Below the pieces are notes generated by a model, which saw nothing but the letters and a program-made list of their open reading frames with translations, had not been told where the DNA came from and did no database searches. Below, one piece after another: positions 37,988 to 49,282 of a stretch of 64,000 nucleotides of DNA (position 1 is its first letter; the number at the start of each line of letters is the position of its first letter). The position numbers and the translations under genes are program-made. Source of the DNA: Teredinibacter sp. KSP-S5-2 (GTDB taxonomy: Bacteria; Pseudomonadota; Gammaproteobacteria; Pseudomonadales; Cellvibrionaceae); the NCBI RefSeq assembly GCF_032773895.1, contig NZ_CP120416.1, forward strand, positions 3,873,001-3,937,000, read 5' to 3'.

Positions 37988-38977
37988 GTGTCAGACGTTG
38001 TTCGAATTGGAATTACTCCTGGCGAACCGGCCGGAATCGGCCCCGAATTGTTAGTAAAAATTGCTCAAGAGCCCCAAGAATGTGAGTTGGTAGCGATATG
38101 CGACCCGGAACTCCTTAAACAGGCCGCCTTGGCAATCAATATGGACATTCACATCAGGGATGTCGACTGGCAGGCGGCGCCATCACCATCCGCAGCAGGG
38201 GAAATATCTGTTGCAGCCATTCCGATGGCCACAGCCAACCGCTTTGGCCACCTATCTGTCTCCAACGCCAAATATGTCGTTGAGACGCTAGGAGCTGCTG
38301 CTCAGTACTGCATGGAAAACAAACTGGCCGCCATAGTTACCGGCCCAGTACAAAAGAGTGTGATTAACGATTCCGGTATGCCTTTTTCCGGTCACACCGA
38401 ATTTTTTGCCGAACGCAGTAATACCCCGAAAGTGGTGATGATGCTCGCCACAGAGGGCTTAAGAGTGGCATTGGCGACCACACACTTACCACTGAAAGAT
38501 GTACCTGCCGCCATTACTTCAGAATCCTTAACTGAGGTAATTCAAATTCTCCACCACGACCTTAAAACCAAATTCGGTATCGAATCCCCCCGAATTCTAG
38601 TCTGTGGCCTTAACCCCCACGCAGGAGAAGGTGGCCATTTGGGCATGGAAGAAATTGAAGTTATCAACCCGATTCTAAATACCTTACGCGAAACCGGAAT
38701 GAATTTATCCAGCGCCTTACCCGCGGATACGCTGTTTACAGAACACAACCTACATGAAGCCGATGCCGTTCTGGCCATGTACCACGACCAGGGCTTACCT
38801 GTGTTAAAGCACAAAGGCTTCGGCAAAGCCGTGAATATTACATTAGGGCTACCTTTTATCCGCACCTCGGTTGATCACGGCACTGCACTGGATTTAGCCG
38901 GCAAGGGTATTGCTGATGTGGGCAGCCTGAAACACGCCATCCGCTATGCCTACACTATGGCTCGCATGTCAGCCTAA
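37988..38977 (+). CDS. pdxA: 4-hydroxythreonine-4-phosphate dehydrogenase
   Basis: Pyridoxal phosphate synthesis (DXP-dependent route). 329 aa, GTG start with AAAGGGGCG upstream. Family motifs: [37 protein letters not shown], metal ligands in [23 protein letters not shown] and [13 protein letters not shown], and [17 protein letters not shown]. Located 33 bases after surA. Confidence 0.96.
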   Translation: MSDVVRIGITPGEPAGIGPELLVKIAQEPQECELVAICDPELLKQAALAINMDIHIRDVDWQAAPSPSAAGEISVAAIPMATANRFGHLSVSNAKYVVETLGAAAQYCMENKLAAIVTGPVQKSVINDSGMPFSGHTEFFAERSNTPKVVMMLATEGLRVALATTHLPLKDVPAAITSESLTEVIQILHHDLKTKFGIESPRILVCGLNPHAGEGGHLGMEEIEVINPILNTLRETGMNLSSALPADTLFTEHNLHEADAVLAMYHDQGLPVLKHKGFGKAVNITLGLPFIRTSVDHGTALDLAGKGIADVGSLKHAIRYAYTMARMSA

Positions 38978-39002
38978 TTCGTTACATATACTGAGGCATA
39001 TC

Positions 39003-39806
39003 TTGTCAAAACCAACGCTTATCCATAAAGCCCGTAAACGTTTCGGTCAGAACTTTCTGATCGATCAGGGCATTATTCAACATATCGTGCGCTCAATCCG
39101 TCCAAAAGAAACGGATAACATTATCGAAATCGGCCCCGGCAAGGGCGCCATCACCAGCCTGTTAATCGACGAATGCCCCAACCTGCAGGTTGTCGAACTG
39201 GATCGGGACCTTGTGCCAATTCTCCTGGCTCAATTTGCCACCTACCCAAATTTCAAAATCCATCAAACCGATGCGTTGAAATTCGATTTCGGCCAGCTGG
39301 CAACAGAGCAACCGTTACGTGTAGTCGGTAACCTGCCCTACAACATATCCACACCACTGATATTTCATCTGCTGAGCTTCCAACAGCAGATTCGTGATAT
39401 GCATTTTATGCTGCAAAAAGAAGTGGTAGACCGTTTGGCCGCGGCTCCTGGGGACAAAAACTACGGCCGCCTAAGTGTGATGACACAATACTATTGCCAA
39501 GTGGAGTGGCTATTTGATGTTCCCCCCGAAAGCTTTCGCCCTATGCCGAAAGTCAATTCCGCGATAGTACGACTCACACCGCACCAGCAACTGCCATATA
39601 TCGCCGATAACATAGATCACTTAAAACAGTTGGTGACCGCCGCGTTCTCACAACGACGAAAAACATTGAGAAACGCGTTGAAGCCTCTATTGGAAAACTT
39701 TGATGGTGACATTCCGCTGGATTTATCCCGCCGAGCGGAATCTGTCAGCCTCGAAGAATACGTACAAGCCAGTAACGCCATGACGCAGCAAAGCACAACA
39801 CTATGA
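39003..39806 (+). CDS. rsmA: 16S rRNA (A1518/A1519) dimethyltransferase
   Basis: KsgA; dimethylates two adenines in helix 45 of 16S rRNA. 267 aa from a TTG start (after GAGG) that gives MSKPTLIHKARKRFGQNFL; the longer reading from 38946 overlaps pdxA and lacks conservation. SAM site IIEIGPGKGAIT, catalytic NLPYNIS, and C-terminal RRKTLRNAL. It overlaps apaG by four bases. Confidence 0.94.
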   Translation: MSKPTLIHKARKRFGQNFLIDQGIIQHIVRSIRPKETDNIIEIGPGKGAITSLLIDECPNLQVVELDRDLVPILLAQFATYPNFKIHQTDALKFDFGQLATEQPLRVVGNLPYNISTPLIFHLLSFQQQIRDMHFMLQKEVVDRLAAAPGDKNYGRLSVMTQYYCQVEWLFDVPPESFRPMPKVNSAIVRLTPHQQLPYIADNIDHLKQLVTAAFSQRRKTLRNALKPLLENFDGDIPLDLSRRAESVSLEEYVQASNAMTQQSTTL

Positions 39807-40165
39807 TCCACGTTGACGTAAAAACCACATACCTAGAAGAACAATCCGATGCATCCAAGCATCAATATGTATACGCCTACACCATCAGGATTGAAAACAA
39901 AGGGGATGAAACCGCCCAACTCATCAGCCGCCATTGGATCATTACTGATGCCAACAGCCGTGTGCAGGAAGTTAAAGGTGAAGGCGTGATTGGCGAACAG
40001 CCCGTTCTCGCTCCCGGCGAGGTCTACACCTATACCAGCGGCGTGGTGCTGGAAACCAGCTCCGGCACAATGGAAGGCAGCTATACCATGCGCAAAGAGG
40101 ATGGTGAGGAGTTTCAGGCAGAAATTCCCACTTTCGCCCTGGTTCAACCACACGCATTGCATTAA
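39803..40165 (+). CDS. apaG: ApaG (Co2+/Mg2+ efflux-associated) protein
   Basis: 120-aa single-domain ApaG/DUF525 beta-sandwich: YAYTIRIENKGDETAQLISRHWIITDAN and the glycine-rich GEGVIGEQPVLAPGEVYTYTSG. The domain resembles fibronectin III; its biochemical role is not settled. Translationally coupled to rsmA by overlap, with apaH 12 bases on. Confidence 0.95.
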   Translation: MIHVDVKTTYLEEQSDASKHQYVYAYTIRIENKGDETAQLISRHWIITDANSRVQEVKGEGVIGEQPVLAPGEVYTYTSGVVLETSSGTMEGSYTMRKEDGEEFQAEIPTFALVQPHALH

Positions 40166-40177
40166 AAGGGAGAGCCT

Positions 40178-40987
40178 GTGGCTACCTATGCTGTAGGGGA
40201 TATACAAGGTTGCTTGGCACCCCTGCTTAAACTCCTTAATCACGTAGAGTTCGACGATCAGCGCGATACGCTCTGGCTCGCAGGTGACTTGGTGAATCGC
40301 GGCCCAGATAGCCTTGAAACCCTGAGATTTGTTAAAAGCCTGGGCGACAGCGCGAAAGTCGTACTCGGCAACCATGATCTCCATCTGATGGCTTCGGCAC
40401 TGGGGTATAAAAGGCTCGGGCCAAAGGACACACTAAATCCGATACTCAAGGCAAAAGACAGCGACGAGCTTCTCCACTGGCTGCACCAACAACCGCTGGT
40501 TCACTATGACCCGGAGTTGAATTACTGCATGGTTCACGCTGGTATTCCACCCATCTGGTCAATTAAAAAAGCGTTGAAGCGATCGAAAGAAATCGAACAG
40601 GTATTACAGTCTGAGCAATGTGTTCGCTTCTTTGCCAATATGTATGGCAATCTTCCCAGCAAATGGTCTAGGGATCTTCAAGGCCCGGAACGTTGGCGAG
40701 TCATCACTAACTACTTCACGCGCATGCGCTTTTGCAAGGCCGATGGCGAATTGGAACTCACAACCAAGACCGGCCCAGAAGCAGCCCCCGAGGGCTACGC
40801 TCCCTGGTTCAGCCACAGCAATCACAAATGCAAAGGCGAAAACATTATTTTCGGCCACTGGGCAGCGCTGATGGGAAAAACCGGCCATGACAATTTTATT
40901 GGGCTGGACACAGGCTGTGTCTGGGGAGGCACCCTGACCATGATGCGACTGGATGACAAGCAAAAATTCAGCGTGGGTTATCGCTAA
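40178..40987 (+). CDS. apaH: symmetrical bis(5'-nucleosyl)-tetraphosphatase
   Basis: Hydrolyses Ap4A symmetrically to two ADP and removes Np4 caps from RNA. 269 aa, GTG start with AAAGGGAGAG. Metallophosphoesterase motifs: [13 protein letters not shown] (D-x-Q variant of DxH), [28 protein letters not shown] and FGHWAALMG. The usual E. coli form has GDVHGC; QGC is also seen in many apaH genes. Last gene of the operon. Confidence 0.95.
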   Translation: MATYAVGDIQGCLAPLLKLLNHVEFDDQRDTLWLAGDLVNRGPDSLETLRFVKSLGDSAKVVLGNHDLHLMASALGYKRLGPKDTLNPILKAKDSDELLHWLHQQPLVHYDPELNYCMVHAGIPPIWSIKKALKRSKEIEQVLQSEQCVRFFANMYGNLPSKWSRDLQGPERWRVITNYFTRMRFCKADGELELTTKTGPEAAPEGYAPWFSHSNHKCKGENIIFGHWAALMGKTGHDNFIGLDTGCVWGGTLTMMRLDDKQKFSVGYR

Positions 40988-40993
40988 TACCGC

Positions 40994-41941
40994 TTAGATA
41001 TCGAGTGTGATTTGCCCCAGGCCGCCCTGTCGCAACCAAGCATTCCACCCCACCTGTAAACCCGTGTTGCTGCCAATATAGTGTTTATTTACCAAATAAC
41101 GACTCAACACCTGGCTGCCACGCTTATATTCGTGTAGCAAACGCGTCAAAAACGCACGACCATTGGCACTGGACAGTAAAAAGTACACCAACTCGCCTGC
41201 CATGCACTGGTATATGTAATTGCGCTTGTTTTGGTGACGCCAATCTCTGCTTTGCATCTCCAGAAACTGATCAAGCGTGATCTTCTGCGAAGATTCACTA
41301 AAATATCGGTGATTATCAGCATGTCGACCAATCACCAAACCAGAATCCGACCCCGTAATGGTTTCCATCTGCTCCGCCAGGCCTTCGTTCAACCAGGCAG
41401 GTGCATAATCGGACAGTGTATGGGTAATCGCATGACTGACTTCATGCCGGATAGTGGCGAAGGTTTTGTGTCTTTCGTCCTGCAAAAACGCGTAAATACT
41501 ATGTTGATCAGGCAAATACACGCCCAAAGTATTCCTCGCGTTGTATCCAGAAATACGATCAACTTCACGAAGGTACTCGGCTTCACTGCCAAACAGATGA
41601 ACCTTTACTGGTACTGTTTTATGGAAATCAAAGTGCATTACCTTGTCAAAAAAGCGATACACATCAATAACCCCCTGACGAATCCCCTTTAACTCTTCCT
41701 CGCTGAGTTCAACATTGACCGCCTTAACGGATATATCAAATGGTTGCCACTGACTCACAGTGGTGCGGACTTGCACTTGCTCGGCATCTTGCGCCGAGCT
41801 GGTGACCACATTGCGTTTATCACCAAAATGCACCTTACCGTTTTCGTCTACCCAGCGGTAAATTTCGCCATGGGCAAACCCAGCCAGACCACTGATTAGA
41901 ATCATCAGAGTTTTTAACAAAGTAAGTAATCCCTTACTCAT
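40994..41941 (-). CDS. exported DUF4124 / HExxH metallopeptidase-like protein
   Basis: 315 aa. Signal peptide (LMILISGLAGFAHG), a DUF4124-type N-terminal module (EIYRWVDENGKVHFGDKR), then a peptidase-MA-like domain with the zinc motif TIRHEVSHAITH and the downstream Glu in PAWLNEGLAEQME. All gluzincin ligands appear present, so a periplasmic metallopeptidase is likely; substrate unknown. Convergent with apaH (6 bases) and upstream of nothing else on its strand; galE ends just before its start. Confidence 0.75.
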   Translation of the reverse strand: MSKGLLTLLKTLMILISGLAGFAHGEIYRWVDENGKVHFGDKRNVVTSSAQDAEQVQVRTTVSQWQPFDISVKAVNVELSEEELKGIRQGVIDVYRFFDKVMHFDFHKTVPVKVHLFGSEAEYLREVDRISGYNARNTLGVYLPDQHSIYAFLQDERHKTFATIRHEVSHAITHTLSDYAPAWLNEGLAEQMETITGSDSGLVIGRHADNHRYFSESSQKITLDQFLEMQSRDWRHQNKRNYIYQCMAGELVYFLLSSANGRAFLTRLLHEYKRGSQVLSRYLVNKHYIGSNTGLQVGWNAWLRQGGLGQITLDI

Positions 41942-41962
41942 AAACTACGGTGCCCCTTACTG

Positions 41963-42979
41963 CTATTCGTAACCATTCGGGTTATTGGACTGCCAGCGCC
42001 AGGCGTCTTCGACCATTCTCTGAATACCATATTCCGCTCGCCAGCTTAACTCTCTAGCCGCCAGACCTGGGTCTGCATAGCACTCGGCAATATCACCAGC
42101 TCGACGTTCAACGATGTCAAAAGCCACCGTCTTACCACTGGTTTCCTCAAAGGCCTTAACCACTTCTAATACACTGTAACCGTTACCCGTTCCCAAGTTA
42201 TAGGTATAGCAACCGGCATCAGCCTGTTGCAGCTTCTGAATGGCCTTTACATGTCCTTTGGCCAAATCCACCACATGAATGTAGTCACGAACCCCAGTGC
42301 CATCCCGAGTGGGATAATCATCACCAAAAACTCGCAGCTTCTCTAGTTTACCAACCGCAACCTGAGCGACAAAAGGCAACAAGTTGTTGGGAATTCCCTG
42401 AGGATCTTCACCAATACGACCACTTTCGTGTGCCCCAATCGGGTTAAAGTAACGCAGTAAACACACCTTATGCTTGCTTGATTGTGATTTACACACATCA
42501 CGCAGAATCTCTTCGACCATTAACTTGCTACGACCATAAGGGTTGGTCGCACTGGTAGGGAAATCTTCCAAAATGGGGACAGAAGCCGGGTCGCCGTAGA
42601 CAGTTGCAGAAGAACTGAACAACAATCGCTCTACACCAAACTCATCCATTACCTGGCAAAGCGCAATCGTTCCGCCCACATTATTGTGATAATAAGTTAG
42701 TGGGATGTCATTGGACTCACCCACAGCCTTTAAGCCGGCAAAATGAATCACCGAATCGATATCATATTGTTGAAAGACTTCACGCATAGCCGGCTTGTCA
42801 CAGATATCCACTTGATAAAAAGGGATTTGTTTGCCAACAATTTCTTCAACACGTTTTAGTGACTCAAGCTTGCTGTTGTAAAGATTATCCACAACAACAA
42901 TATCAAACCCCGATTCAATAAGCTCAATGCAGGTATGACTCCCGATATAACCTGCTCCTCCTGTCACTAATACTGTCAT
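41963..42979 (-). CDS. galE: UDP-glucose 4-epimerase
   Basis: 338-aa extended SDR enzyme interconverting UDP-Glc and UDP-Gal. NAD site VTGGAGYIGSH, catalytic Ser/Tyr region FSSSATVYGDP ... NPYGRSKLMVEE (YxxxK), DGTGVRDYIHVVDLA, and the substrate loop RRAGDIAECYAD. Normal length. It provides UDP-galactose for surface polysaccharide or LPS. Confidence 0.95.
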   Translation of the reverse strand: MTVLVTGGAGYIGSHTCIELIESGFDIVVVDNLYNSKLESLKRVEEIVGKQIPFYQVDICDKPAMREVFQQYDIDSVIHFAGLKAVGESNDIPLTYYHNNVGGTIALCQVMDEFGVERLLFSSSATVYGDPASVPILEDFPTSATNPYGRSKLMVEEILRDVCKSQSSKHKVCLLRYFNPIGAHESGRIGEDPQGIPNNLLPFVAQVAVGKLEKLRVFGDDYPTRDGTGVRDYIHVVDLAKGHVKAIQKLQQADAGCYTYNLGTGNGYSVLEVVKAFEETSGKTVAFDIVERRAGDIAECYADPGLAARELSWRAEYGIQRMVEDAWRWQSNNPNGYE

Positions 42980-43252
42980 AACTTAAAACCCTTTGTTGGT
43001 TAAACTGCGTTCAATATCAATACGTTAGCTACGCACAGGCTGTTAATTATCACATAGTAAAAGCTTTTTATTGAAATCTATTTTTTTAAAACCCACGTAA
43101 CTAAAAAATAATGCGCAAAAATGATTGATTAAGCGATGAGTCGAATTGATTGGTCGGCTGGCCTGAAGTTTGAATATAAATAACCATAAAGTACCCAACG
43201 ACAACGTTTTGTCGCTTTTTGAGAATTATTCACACTATTAGGACTCTAAGGT

Positions 43253-43263
43253 TCTATCCTTAA
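43253..43263 (+). promoter_or_regulatory. RpoS-type -10 element upstream of prkA
   Basis: TCTATCCTTAA fits the stationary-phase consensus KCTAYACTTAA at ten of eleven positions, about 80 bases before the prkA start. The prkA homologue yeaG of E. coli is RpoS-dependent. The rest of the 42980-43343 gap holds a small hairpin with T-run near 43198-43220 and no gene. Confidence 0.5.
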
Positions 43264-43343
43264 AAGAAGGAGTTAGGTTCAAAAGTAAAGATAACTGTTT
43301 TATCCCGCTAGTGAGCGAGGGGGTACGCGAGGAGGCCTGCTGC

Positions 43344-45266
43344 ATGACAATTTTTAGTCATTACCAAAAACGCTACGAGAAAACCCAGCAAGAAGAACTC
43401 ACAATTCAAGAATATTTGGATCTGTGTAAAAAAGACCCCAGTGTATACGCTACAGCGTCAGAACGAATGCTGAAAGCGATTGGCGAACCTGAGCTTGTCG
43501 ACACATCAAAAGACTCTCGACTCAGTCGAATCTTCTCTAATAAAGTAATAAAACGTTATAAAGCCTTTGAAGAATTTTATGGCATGGAAGAAGCTATCCA
43601 ACAGATAGTCTCCTTTTTCCGTCACGCTGCTCAGGGGCTTGAAGAGAAGAAACAAATACTTTACTTACTCGGCCCGGTTGGCGGTGGTAAATCATCCCTG
43701 GCTGAACGATTAAAATCCTTAATAGAAAAAGAACCCATATACTGCATTAAAGACTCTCCCGTATACGAATCCCCATTAGGGTTATTTGACCCGGAAGAGG
43801 ACGCCGAAATTCTGGAAGAAGACTACGGTATTCCAAGACGTTACATCAAAACCATTATGTCTCCCTGGGCAGTAAAGCGTTTGCACGAATTCGGTGGTGA
43901 TATAAGTAAATTTAAAGTGGTCAAACTTTATCCCTCCGTGCTAGATCAAATTGCTGTTTCAAAAACAGAGCCTGGAGACGAAAACAATCAGGATATTTCC
44001 TCTCTGGTTGGTAAAGTGGATATTCGAAAGCTTGAAGATTTCCCACAAAACGACCCGGATGCCTATAGCTTTTCTGGAGGGCTATGCCGCTCCAATCAGG
44101 GCATGATGGAATTTGTGGAAATGTTTAAGGCGCCCATAAAGGTCTTACACCCTCTCCTTACCGCAACGCAAGAAGGTAATTACAATTCAACAGAAGGTTT
44201 GGGTGCAATTCCCTTTGAAGGCATTGTGCTTGCACACTCCAACGAAGCGGAATGGCAAACTTTTAAAAACAACAAAAACAATGAGGCATTTATTGATCGT
44301 GTCTATATCGTTAAAGTGCCTTATTGTTTGAGAGTTTCAGAAGAAATTCATATTTACGAAAAACTCCTCCAAAACAGTTCTCTATCCAAATGCCCATGCG
44401 CGCCCGACACATTGCGCATGCTGGCACAATTCAGCGTACTTTCACGTATTAAAGAACCGGAGAACTCCAGTATCTATTCCAAGATGCGTATTTACGATGG
44501 TGAAAACTTAAAAGATACCGACCCCAAAGCGAAATCCCATCAGGAATATGAGGACGCAGCAGGTGTCGACGAAGGCATGGATGGTTTATCAACCCGATTT
44601 GCGTTCAAAATTTTATCCAAGGTATTTAATTTCGACCCGATAGAAATTGCAGCTAACCCGGTCCACCTTCTTTATGTTCTGGAAAAGCAAATTGAGCAAG
44701 AACAATTTCAAGATGAGATTCGCGATAAATACCTCGGATTTATCAAAGAGTATATGGCACCCAGATATGTTGAATTTATCGGCAAGGAAATTCAAACCGC
44801 GTATCTGGAATCCTATGCCGAATATGGGCAAAATATTTTTGACCGCTACGTTATCTATGCCGACTTCTGGATTCAGGATCAGGAATACCGCGACCCTGAA
44901 ACTGGTGAGATACTGGATAGGGCATCATTAAATGAAGAGCTGGAAAAAATAGAAAAGCCAGCTGGCATTAGTAACCCCAAAGATTTCCGTAACGAGATTG
45001 TTAACTTTGTTCTTCGCGCACGCGCCAACAACAATGGCAATAACCCAGTTTGGAACAGCTACGAAAAACTGCGCACAGTAATTGAGAAGAAAATGTTCTC
45101 CAATACGGAAGACCTATTACCTGTTATTTCCTTTAACACCAAATCTTCTGCTGATGACAAGAAAAAACACGAAGACTTTGTTGCCCGAATGGTGGCCAGG
45201 GGTTATACGGAGAAACAGGTTCGCTTACTGTCCGAATGGTATCTGCGTGTAAGGAAATCCCAATAG
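43344..45266 (+). CDS. prkA: PrkA/YeaG family serine protein kinase (AAA-type)
   Basis: 640 aa from ATG 43344 ([12 protein letters not shown]) with AGGAGG upstream; the GTG at 43311 is unneeded. AAA-type P-loop [64 protein letters not shown], and C-terminal PrkA kinase domain [20 protein letters not shown]. Very close to E. coli YeaG (644 aa), linked to starvation and stress adaptation. First of the conserved prkA-yeaH-spoVR trio. Confidence 0.95.
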   Translation: MTIFSHYQKRYEKTQQEELTIQEYLDLCKKDPSVYATASERMLKAIGEPELVDTSKDSRLSRIFSNKVIKRYKAFEEFYGMEEAIQQIVSFFRHAAQGLEEKKQILYLLGPVGGGKSSLAERLKSLIEKEPIYCIKDSPVYESPLGLFDPEEDAEILEEDYGIPRRYIKTIMSPWAVKRLHEFGGDISKFKVVKLYPSVLDQIAVSKTEPGDENNQDISSLVGKVDIRKLEDFPQNDPDAYSFSGGLCRSNQGMMEFVEMFKAPIKVLHPLLTATQEGNYNSTEGLGAIPFEGIVLAHSNEAEWQTFKNNKNNEAFIDRVYIVKVPYCLRVSEEIHIYEKLLQNSSLSKCPCAPDTLRMLAQFSVLSRIKEPENSSIYSKMRIYDGENLKDTDPKAKSHQEYEDAAGVDEGMDGLSTRFAFKILSKVFNFDPIEIAANPVHLLYVLEKQIEQEQFQDEIRDKYLGFIKEYMAPRYVEFIGKEIQTAYLESYAEYGQNIFDRYVIYADFWIQDQEYRDPETGEILDRASLNEELEKIEKPAGISNPKDFRNEIVNFVLRARANNNGNNPVWNSYEKLRTVIEKKMFSNTEDLLPVISFNTKSSADDKKKHEDFVARMVARGYTEKQVRLLSEWYLRVRKSQ

Positions 45267-45300
45267 GTATAAATTGCAATGCAGTCTACGTAGGTTAACT

Positions 45301-46575
45301 ATGAGCTACATCATTGATCGGCGCCTCAACTCCAAAAAGAAAAGCATGGTCAACCGCCAGCGATTTTTGAGGCGCTATCGCAACCACATTAAAAAAGCCG
45401 TCGCCAAAGCCGTGGATAAACGCTCCATAATGGATATGGAGAAAGGCGAGAAAATCAGCATCCCGTCCAAAGACATTAACGAGCCCATTTTTCACCACGG
45501 CGATGGCGGAACCAATACTCGGGTTTTGCCAGGCAACGATCAGTTTATCGCCGGCGATCAAATCCAACGCCCCCAAGGAGGTGGCGGACAAGGTGGTGGT
45601 TCCGGCCAAAATGCCAGTGACAGCGGAGAAGGCGAAGACGATTTTATCTTTCAAATAACTCAGGAAGAGTTCCTCGATTTCATGTTCGAAGACCTTGAAC
45701 TCCCCAACCTGGTAAAAAGGCAGTTGTCAGGAACAGAGGATTTTGAATTTCGACGGGCGGGCTTCAGTAATCAGGGCTCGCCGGGAAAAATAAACGTTAT
45801 TCGTTCAATGCGTTCTGCCAAATCACGTCGGATAGCGTTAACCGGCCCCAAAAAGAAACAGATCCGTCAACTTGAGGAAGAGCTATCAGCCCTTGAGGAT
45901 GATGAAAAAGATCCAACCGAAAAACGGGCAGAACTGGAACAAAAAATAAAAAAGCTGAAAGCCCAGATCCATAAAATACCCTGGCTGGACGATTTTGACC
46001 TTAAGTACAACTTGCACGTTAAGCAGCCCATCCCCCACTCCAGAGCCGTCATGTTTTGCATCATGGATGTATCGGGTTCGATGGATCAGGCGACCAAAGA
46101 TATCGCCAAACGATTTTTCCTGCTGCTGTACATGTTCCTGAACAGGAACTATGAAAAAACAGAAGTGGTGTTTATTCGCCATCACACTAGCGCAAAAGAG
46201 GTGGATGAACAGGAATTTTTCTATTCCAGAGAAACAGGCGGCACCATTGTTTCCAGTGCATTAAAGCTCATGGATGAAGTTCTTCAGGAACGATATCCGA
46301 TCTCAGAATGGAATATTTACGCAGCACAAGCATCTGACGGTGATAACTGGAATGATGACTCCACTATTTGCTACCGACTGTTAACGGAAAAAATTCTACC
46401 CAAACTACAGTATTTCTCTTATCTGGAAATCACCAACCGGGATCACCAGGCTCTGTGGCATGCTTACGCGCAAATTCAGAATGATTTTCCTGAAGCATTT
46501 TCTATGCGTCAGCTGGTCGATGCAAAAGATATATTCCCGGTATTTCGAGAGCTATTTCAGAAGAAAACACCATGA
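45301..46575 (+). CDS. yeaH: YeaH/DUF444 family protein
   Basis: 424 aa from ATG 45301 ([22 protein letters not shown]). Basic N-terminus, a Gly/Gln-rich linker (about 90-115), an acidic coiled-coil segment (about 185-235), and a von Willebrand A-like domain with the MIDAS-type motif IMDVSGSMD and a downstream [12 protein letters not shown]. The partner protein of PrkA in most proteobacteria; molecular role unknown. It overlaps spoVR by four bases. Confidence 0.93.
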   Translation: MSYIIDRRLNSKKKSMVNRQRFLRRYRNHIKKAVAKAVDKRSIMDMEKGEKISIPSKDINEPIFHHGDGGTNTRVLPGNDQFIAGDQIQRPQGGGGQGGGSGQNASDSGEGEDDFIFQITQEEFLDFMFEDLELPNLVKRQLSGTEDFEFRRAGFSNQGSPGKINVIRSMRSAKSRRIALTGPKKKQIRQLEEELSALEDDEKDPTEKRAELEQKIKKLKAQIHKIPWLDDFDLKYNLHVKQPIPHSRAVMFCIMDVSGSMDQATKDIAKRFFLLLYMFLNRNYEKTEVVFIRHHTSAKEVDEQEFFYSRETGGTIVSSALKLMDEVLQERYPISEWNIYAAQASDGDNWNDDSTICYRLLTEKILPKLQYFSYLEITNRDHQALWHAYAQIQNDFPEAFSMRQLVDAKDIFPVFRELFQKKTP

Positions 46576-48107
46576 CAAACAAACCCATTTCAACAGGGTC
46601 TGAGTGGACCTTCGAACTGATTGAAGAATATGATCGCGTTATCGGGAGCATCGCCAAAGAATTTGGTCTGGACACTTACCCAAACCAAATAGAAGTCATC
46701 AATTCTGAACAGATGATGGACGCTTATGCCTCTGTTGGCATGCCTCTCGGATACAACCATTGGTCTTACGGCAAACAGTTTCTCAGTGTTGAACAGTCTT
46801 ATACTCGCGGACAAATGGGGTTAGCTTACGAAATCGTCATTAACTCCAACCCTTGCATAGCTTATTTAATGGAAGAAAACAGCATCACCATGCAGGCATT
46901 GGTGATCGCCCACGCATGTTATGGCCACAATTCATTTTTCAAAGGCAACTATTTGTTCCGCAGCTGGACAGACGCCGGATCGATTATCGATTATTTAGTC
47001 TTCGCTAAAAACTATATCGCCAAATGTGAAGAAAAATACGGTGTGGAATCCGTTGAAAACATTCTCGATTCCTGCCACGCACTCATGAGTCATGGTGTTG
47101 ATCGATACAAACGCCCCTATCCCATATCCAATCACGAGGAGCAGGAAAGACAAAAAGAACGGGAAGAATACTTACAGAAACAGGTCAACGACTTATGGCG
47201 AACGATTCCCGAGTCGCAACAGCAGGCATCGGAAAAAAATAAACTACGTTTTCCATCTGAACCCCAGGAAAACCTACTCTATTTTATTGAGAAAAATGCA
47301 CCGTTATTAGAACCCTGGCAAAGAGAAGTAGTGCGTATAGTGCGCAAAATTGCGCAATATTTTTATCCTCAAAAGCAAACCCAAGTAATGAATGAAGGCT
47401 GGGCATGCTTCTGGCATCACTTTTTGCTCAACACCATGTACGACCGGGGTTATGTTACAGATGGATTTATGATGGAGTTTATGCAATCCCATTCCGGCGT
47501 CATTTATCAGCCTCCATACAATAGTCAGTATTTTTCTGGTATCAACCCTTATACCTTGGGCTTTCATATGATGCAGGACATCAAACGCATATGTGAGAAC
47601 CCAACCGACGAAGACAAGCATTGGTTCCCGGATATTGCTGGCAGCGACTGGATTAAAACTCTGGATTTCGCCATGCGTAATTTTAAGGACGAAAGCTTTA
47701 TTCTTCAGTTTCTCTCACCCAAACTCATGCGCGAGTTAAAACTATTCCTTATTCTTGATGACGACACGAAGAAGAATATTGAAGTTACCCACATTCATGA
47801 TGAACTGGGTTATCGTGAAATTCGTGAAGCATTGTCCGCACAATACAACCTCGGTAATCGGGAACCCAACATTCAAGTGTACGATGTGGATGTCCGCGGC
47901 GACAGATCTCTTACCTTGCACCACTATCGATTTAACCGAAAACCACTAGACAAATCGACAGAAGAAGTGCTCAAACATGTTCATCGCCTATGGGGATTTG
48001 ATGTGCATATTCATTCACTTGAAAACGATAAAATTAAACAAAGTTTTCACTGCCCCCCTATTCCTGAGCCTGTCGAGGACGAAGCAAAGGATAATTCTTC
48101 CCATTAA
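46572..48107 (+). CDS. spoVR: SpoVR family protein (YcgB)
   Basis: 511 aa. Family motifs: [56 protein letters not shown] and [13 protein letters not shown]. The His/Glu-rich core suggests metal binding, but the activity is unknown; the name comes from a B. subtilis spore-cortex gene. The third gene of the stress operon, ending in a strong shared terminator. Confidence 0.93.
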   Translation: MTNKPISTGSEWTFELIEEYDRVIGSIAKEFGLDTYPNQIEVINSEQMMDAYASVGMPLGYNHWSYGKQFLSVEQSYTRGQMGLAYEIVINSNPCIAYLMEENSITMQALVIAHACYGHNSFFKGNYLFRSWTDAGSIIDYLVFAKNYIAKCEEKYGVESVENILDSCHALMSHGVDRYKRPYPISNHEEQERQKEREEYLQKQVNDLWRTIPESQQQASEKNKLRFPSEPQENLLYFIEKNAPLLEPWQREVVRIVRKIAQYFYPQKQTQVMNEGWACFWHHFLLNTMYDRGYVTDGFMMEFMQSHSGVIYQPPYNSQYFSGINPYTLGFHMMQDIKRICENPTDEDKHWFPDIAGSDWIKTLDFAMRNFKDESFILQFLSPKLMRELKLFLILDDDTKKNIEVTHIHDELGYREIREALSAQYNLGNREPNIQVYDVDVRGDRSLTLHHYRFNRKPLDKSTEEVLKHVHRLWGFDVHIHSLENDKIKQSFHCPPIPEPVEDEAKDNSSH

Positions 48108-48141
48108 ATACCAATACTAAAAGGGGATCAGATCATCCAAT

Positions 48142-48174
48142 AAAAAGCCACCGCTACTGTCGGTGGCTTTTTTG
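48142..48174. terminator. bidirectional terminator spoVR / eamA
   Basis: AAAGCCACCG, loop CTACTGT, CGGTGGCTTT (stem 48144-48170), with A-run before and T-run after, between convergent genes. Confidence 0.9.
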
Positions 48175-48175
48175 C

Positions 48176-49066
48176 TTAGGCTTTCACTCTGACTCTACGT
48201 CGAAGGAAACCAGGTAAATTCTGATATATGGCAAGGGAAGACACTATCATTGCACAGCCCAATATAGACATAGCCGAAAGCGATTCGTCTTGCACCATCA
48301 TACCAATAACAATAGCAATCACCGGAGTAATCAAGGTGATCAACGAAACGGTGTCAACCGGACAATGCCTTAACACATAGAAAAACAAGGTTCCACCCAA
48401 AACAGAGCCGGCGATAACAAGGTAAATCACTCCAAGCATTGAATGCGTATCCACAAACTCGGGAATTCGGCCATCCATAAAAAACCAACTGATGACAAAA
48501 CCCGGCGTGGCCACCAAAAGCACTCCCGTCGACAAACGAAATGCATCGACCTGTCCACCGACCGCCTTCATGCACACCGAACTGAACCCCCACAATATCG
48601 CGGACGTTAACATGCCGAGCACGCCATATATGGCGTGCCCTCCTATCTCCATTTGCTCAATATGAATTAACGTGAGCCCCATTATGGCAATAATCAACGC
48701 CAACACCTTACCAACGGTAAATACATTTTCCTTGAGGATAAAATACGAAAATGTGCCGACAGTAAACGGGAACATACCCAACACCACAGCCATCACACCG
48801 GAGGGTATAAACTGAGCGGACCAATAAACAATAAGCATATTGGGAAACAAACCAATTGCTCCAGCAAAAAAAGCCAGCCAATCTTTTGAAGATTTTACTA
48901 AGGGTTTGCGCATAGCAATCAAAATTGCTAAACACACAGCCAGTGCAATCACCATTCTCACACTAATTGCGGTAACAAAACTCAAACTGCTATTACTCCA
49001 TTGAATTGCTAATGGAGTTGTCGACCATATTAATACAACGCCTGCATACGCTAATGCCACTCTCAT
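48176..49066 (-). CDS. EamA/DMT family transporter
   Basis: 296 aa with ten hydrophobic segments in two EamA repeats (WSTTPLAIQW in the first; ILWGFSSVCMKAVG in the second). Proteins of this family export amino acids or other metabolites (YddG, RhtA, EamA); the substrate is not predictable from sequence alone. Good Shine-Dalgarno (AAGGGGGTGG). The 5' leader holds a strong terminator 65 bases before the start and, upstream of it, a 29-codon ORF rich in Val, Cys and Trp, which suggests control by transcription attenuation tied to amino-acid supply. Confidence 0.85.
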   Translation of the reverse strand: MRVALAYAGVVLIWSTTPLAIQWSNSSLSFVTAISVRMVIALAVCLAILIAMRKPLVKSSKDWLAFFAGAIGLFPNMLIVYWSAQFIPSGVMAVVLGMFPFTVGTFSYFILKENVFTVGKVLALIIAIMGLTLIHIEQMEIGGHAIYGVLGMLTSAILWGFSSVCMKAVGGQVDAFRLSTGVLLVATPGFVISWFFMDGRIPEFVDTHSMLGVIYLVIAGSVLGGTLFFYVLRHCPVDTVSLITLITPVIAIVIGMMVQDESLSAMSILGCAMIVSSLAIYQNLPGFLRRRVRVKA

Positions 49067-49130
49067 GTTCCACCCCCTTACTTGTGGCGAATACTACCCA
49101 TTTAAAAATTACGCTGTAAAACCCTTGAAA

Positions 49131-49162
49131 ACAAAAAAGGCCGCAGGTTTTACGCTGCGGCC
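49131..49162 (-). terminator. putative attenuator terminator in the eamA leader
   Basis: Minus strand: GGCCGCAG (49162-49155), loop CGTAAAAC, CTGCGGCC (49146-49139), then TTTTTTG. There is no upstream gene on this strand to terminate, since the neighbour cca runs away from it; so it must act on a transcript that starts in the 49163-49369 leader. Confidence 0.75.
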
Positions 49163-49192
49163 TTTTGAAATTCTGTTGTTGATATGAATTTT

Positions 49193-49282
49193 CTAGTCTG
49201 GCACACAGCAAGCGACGACGCGGAACCACCAAATGGCACAGCGGGCGACGACAACATGCTTGGCAAACATTGAGAAATTCAT
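49193..49282 (-). CDS. putative leader peptide of eamA (29 aa)
   Basis: An ATG-started ORF of 29 codons ending in TAG 31 bases before the attenuator-like terminator. The peptide contains six Val, four Cys and a tandem Trp-Trp (segments KHVVVARC, AIWWFR, VVACCVPD), a bias typical of amino-acid leader peptides. The DNA has an outer inverted repeat (ATATGAATTT at 49182-49191 against AAATTCATAT at 49275-49284) and an internal near-duplication of the GTCGTCGC codon block. No clear Shine-Dalgarno is visible, which is a weakness. The segment CGCTGTGCC (minus strand, 49243-49235) could pair with the terminator's first arm as an antiterminator. Confidence 0.5.
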   Translation of the reverse strand: MNFSMFAKHVVVARCAIWWFRVVACCVPD

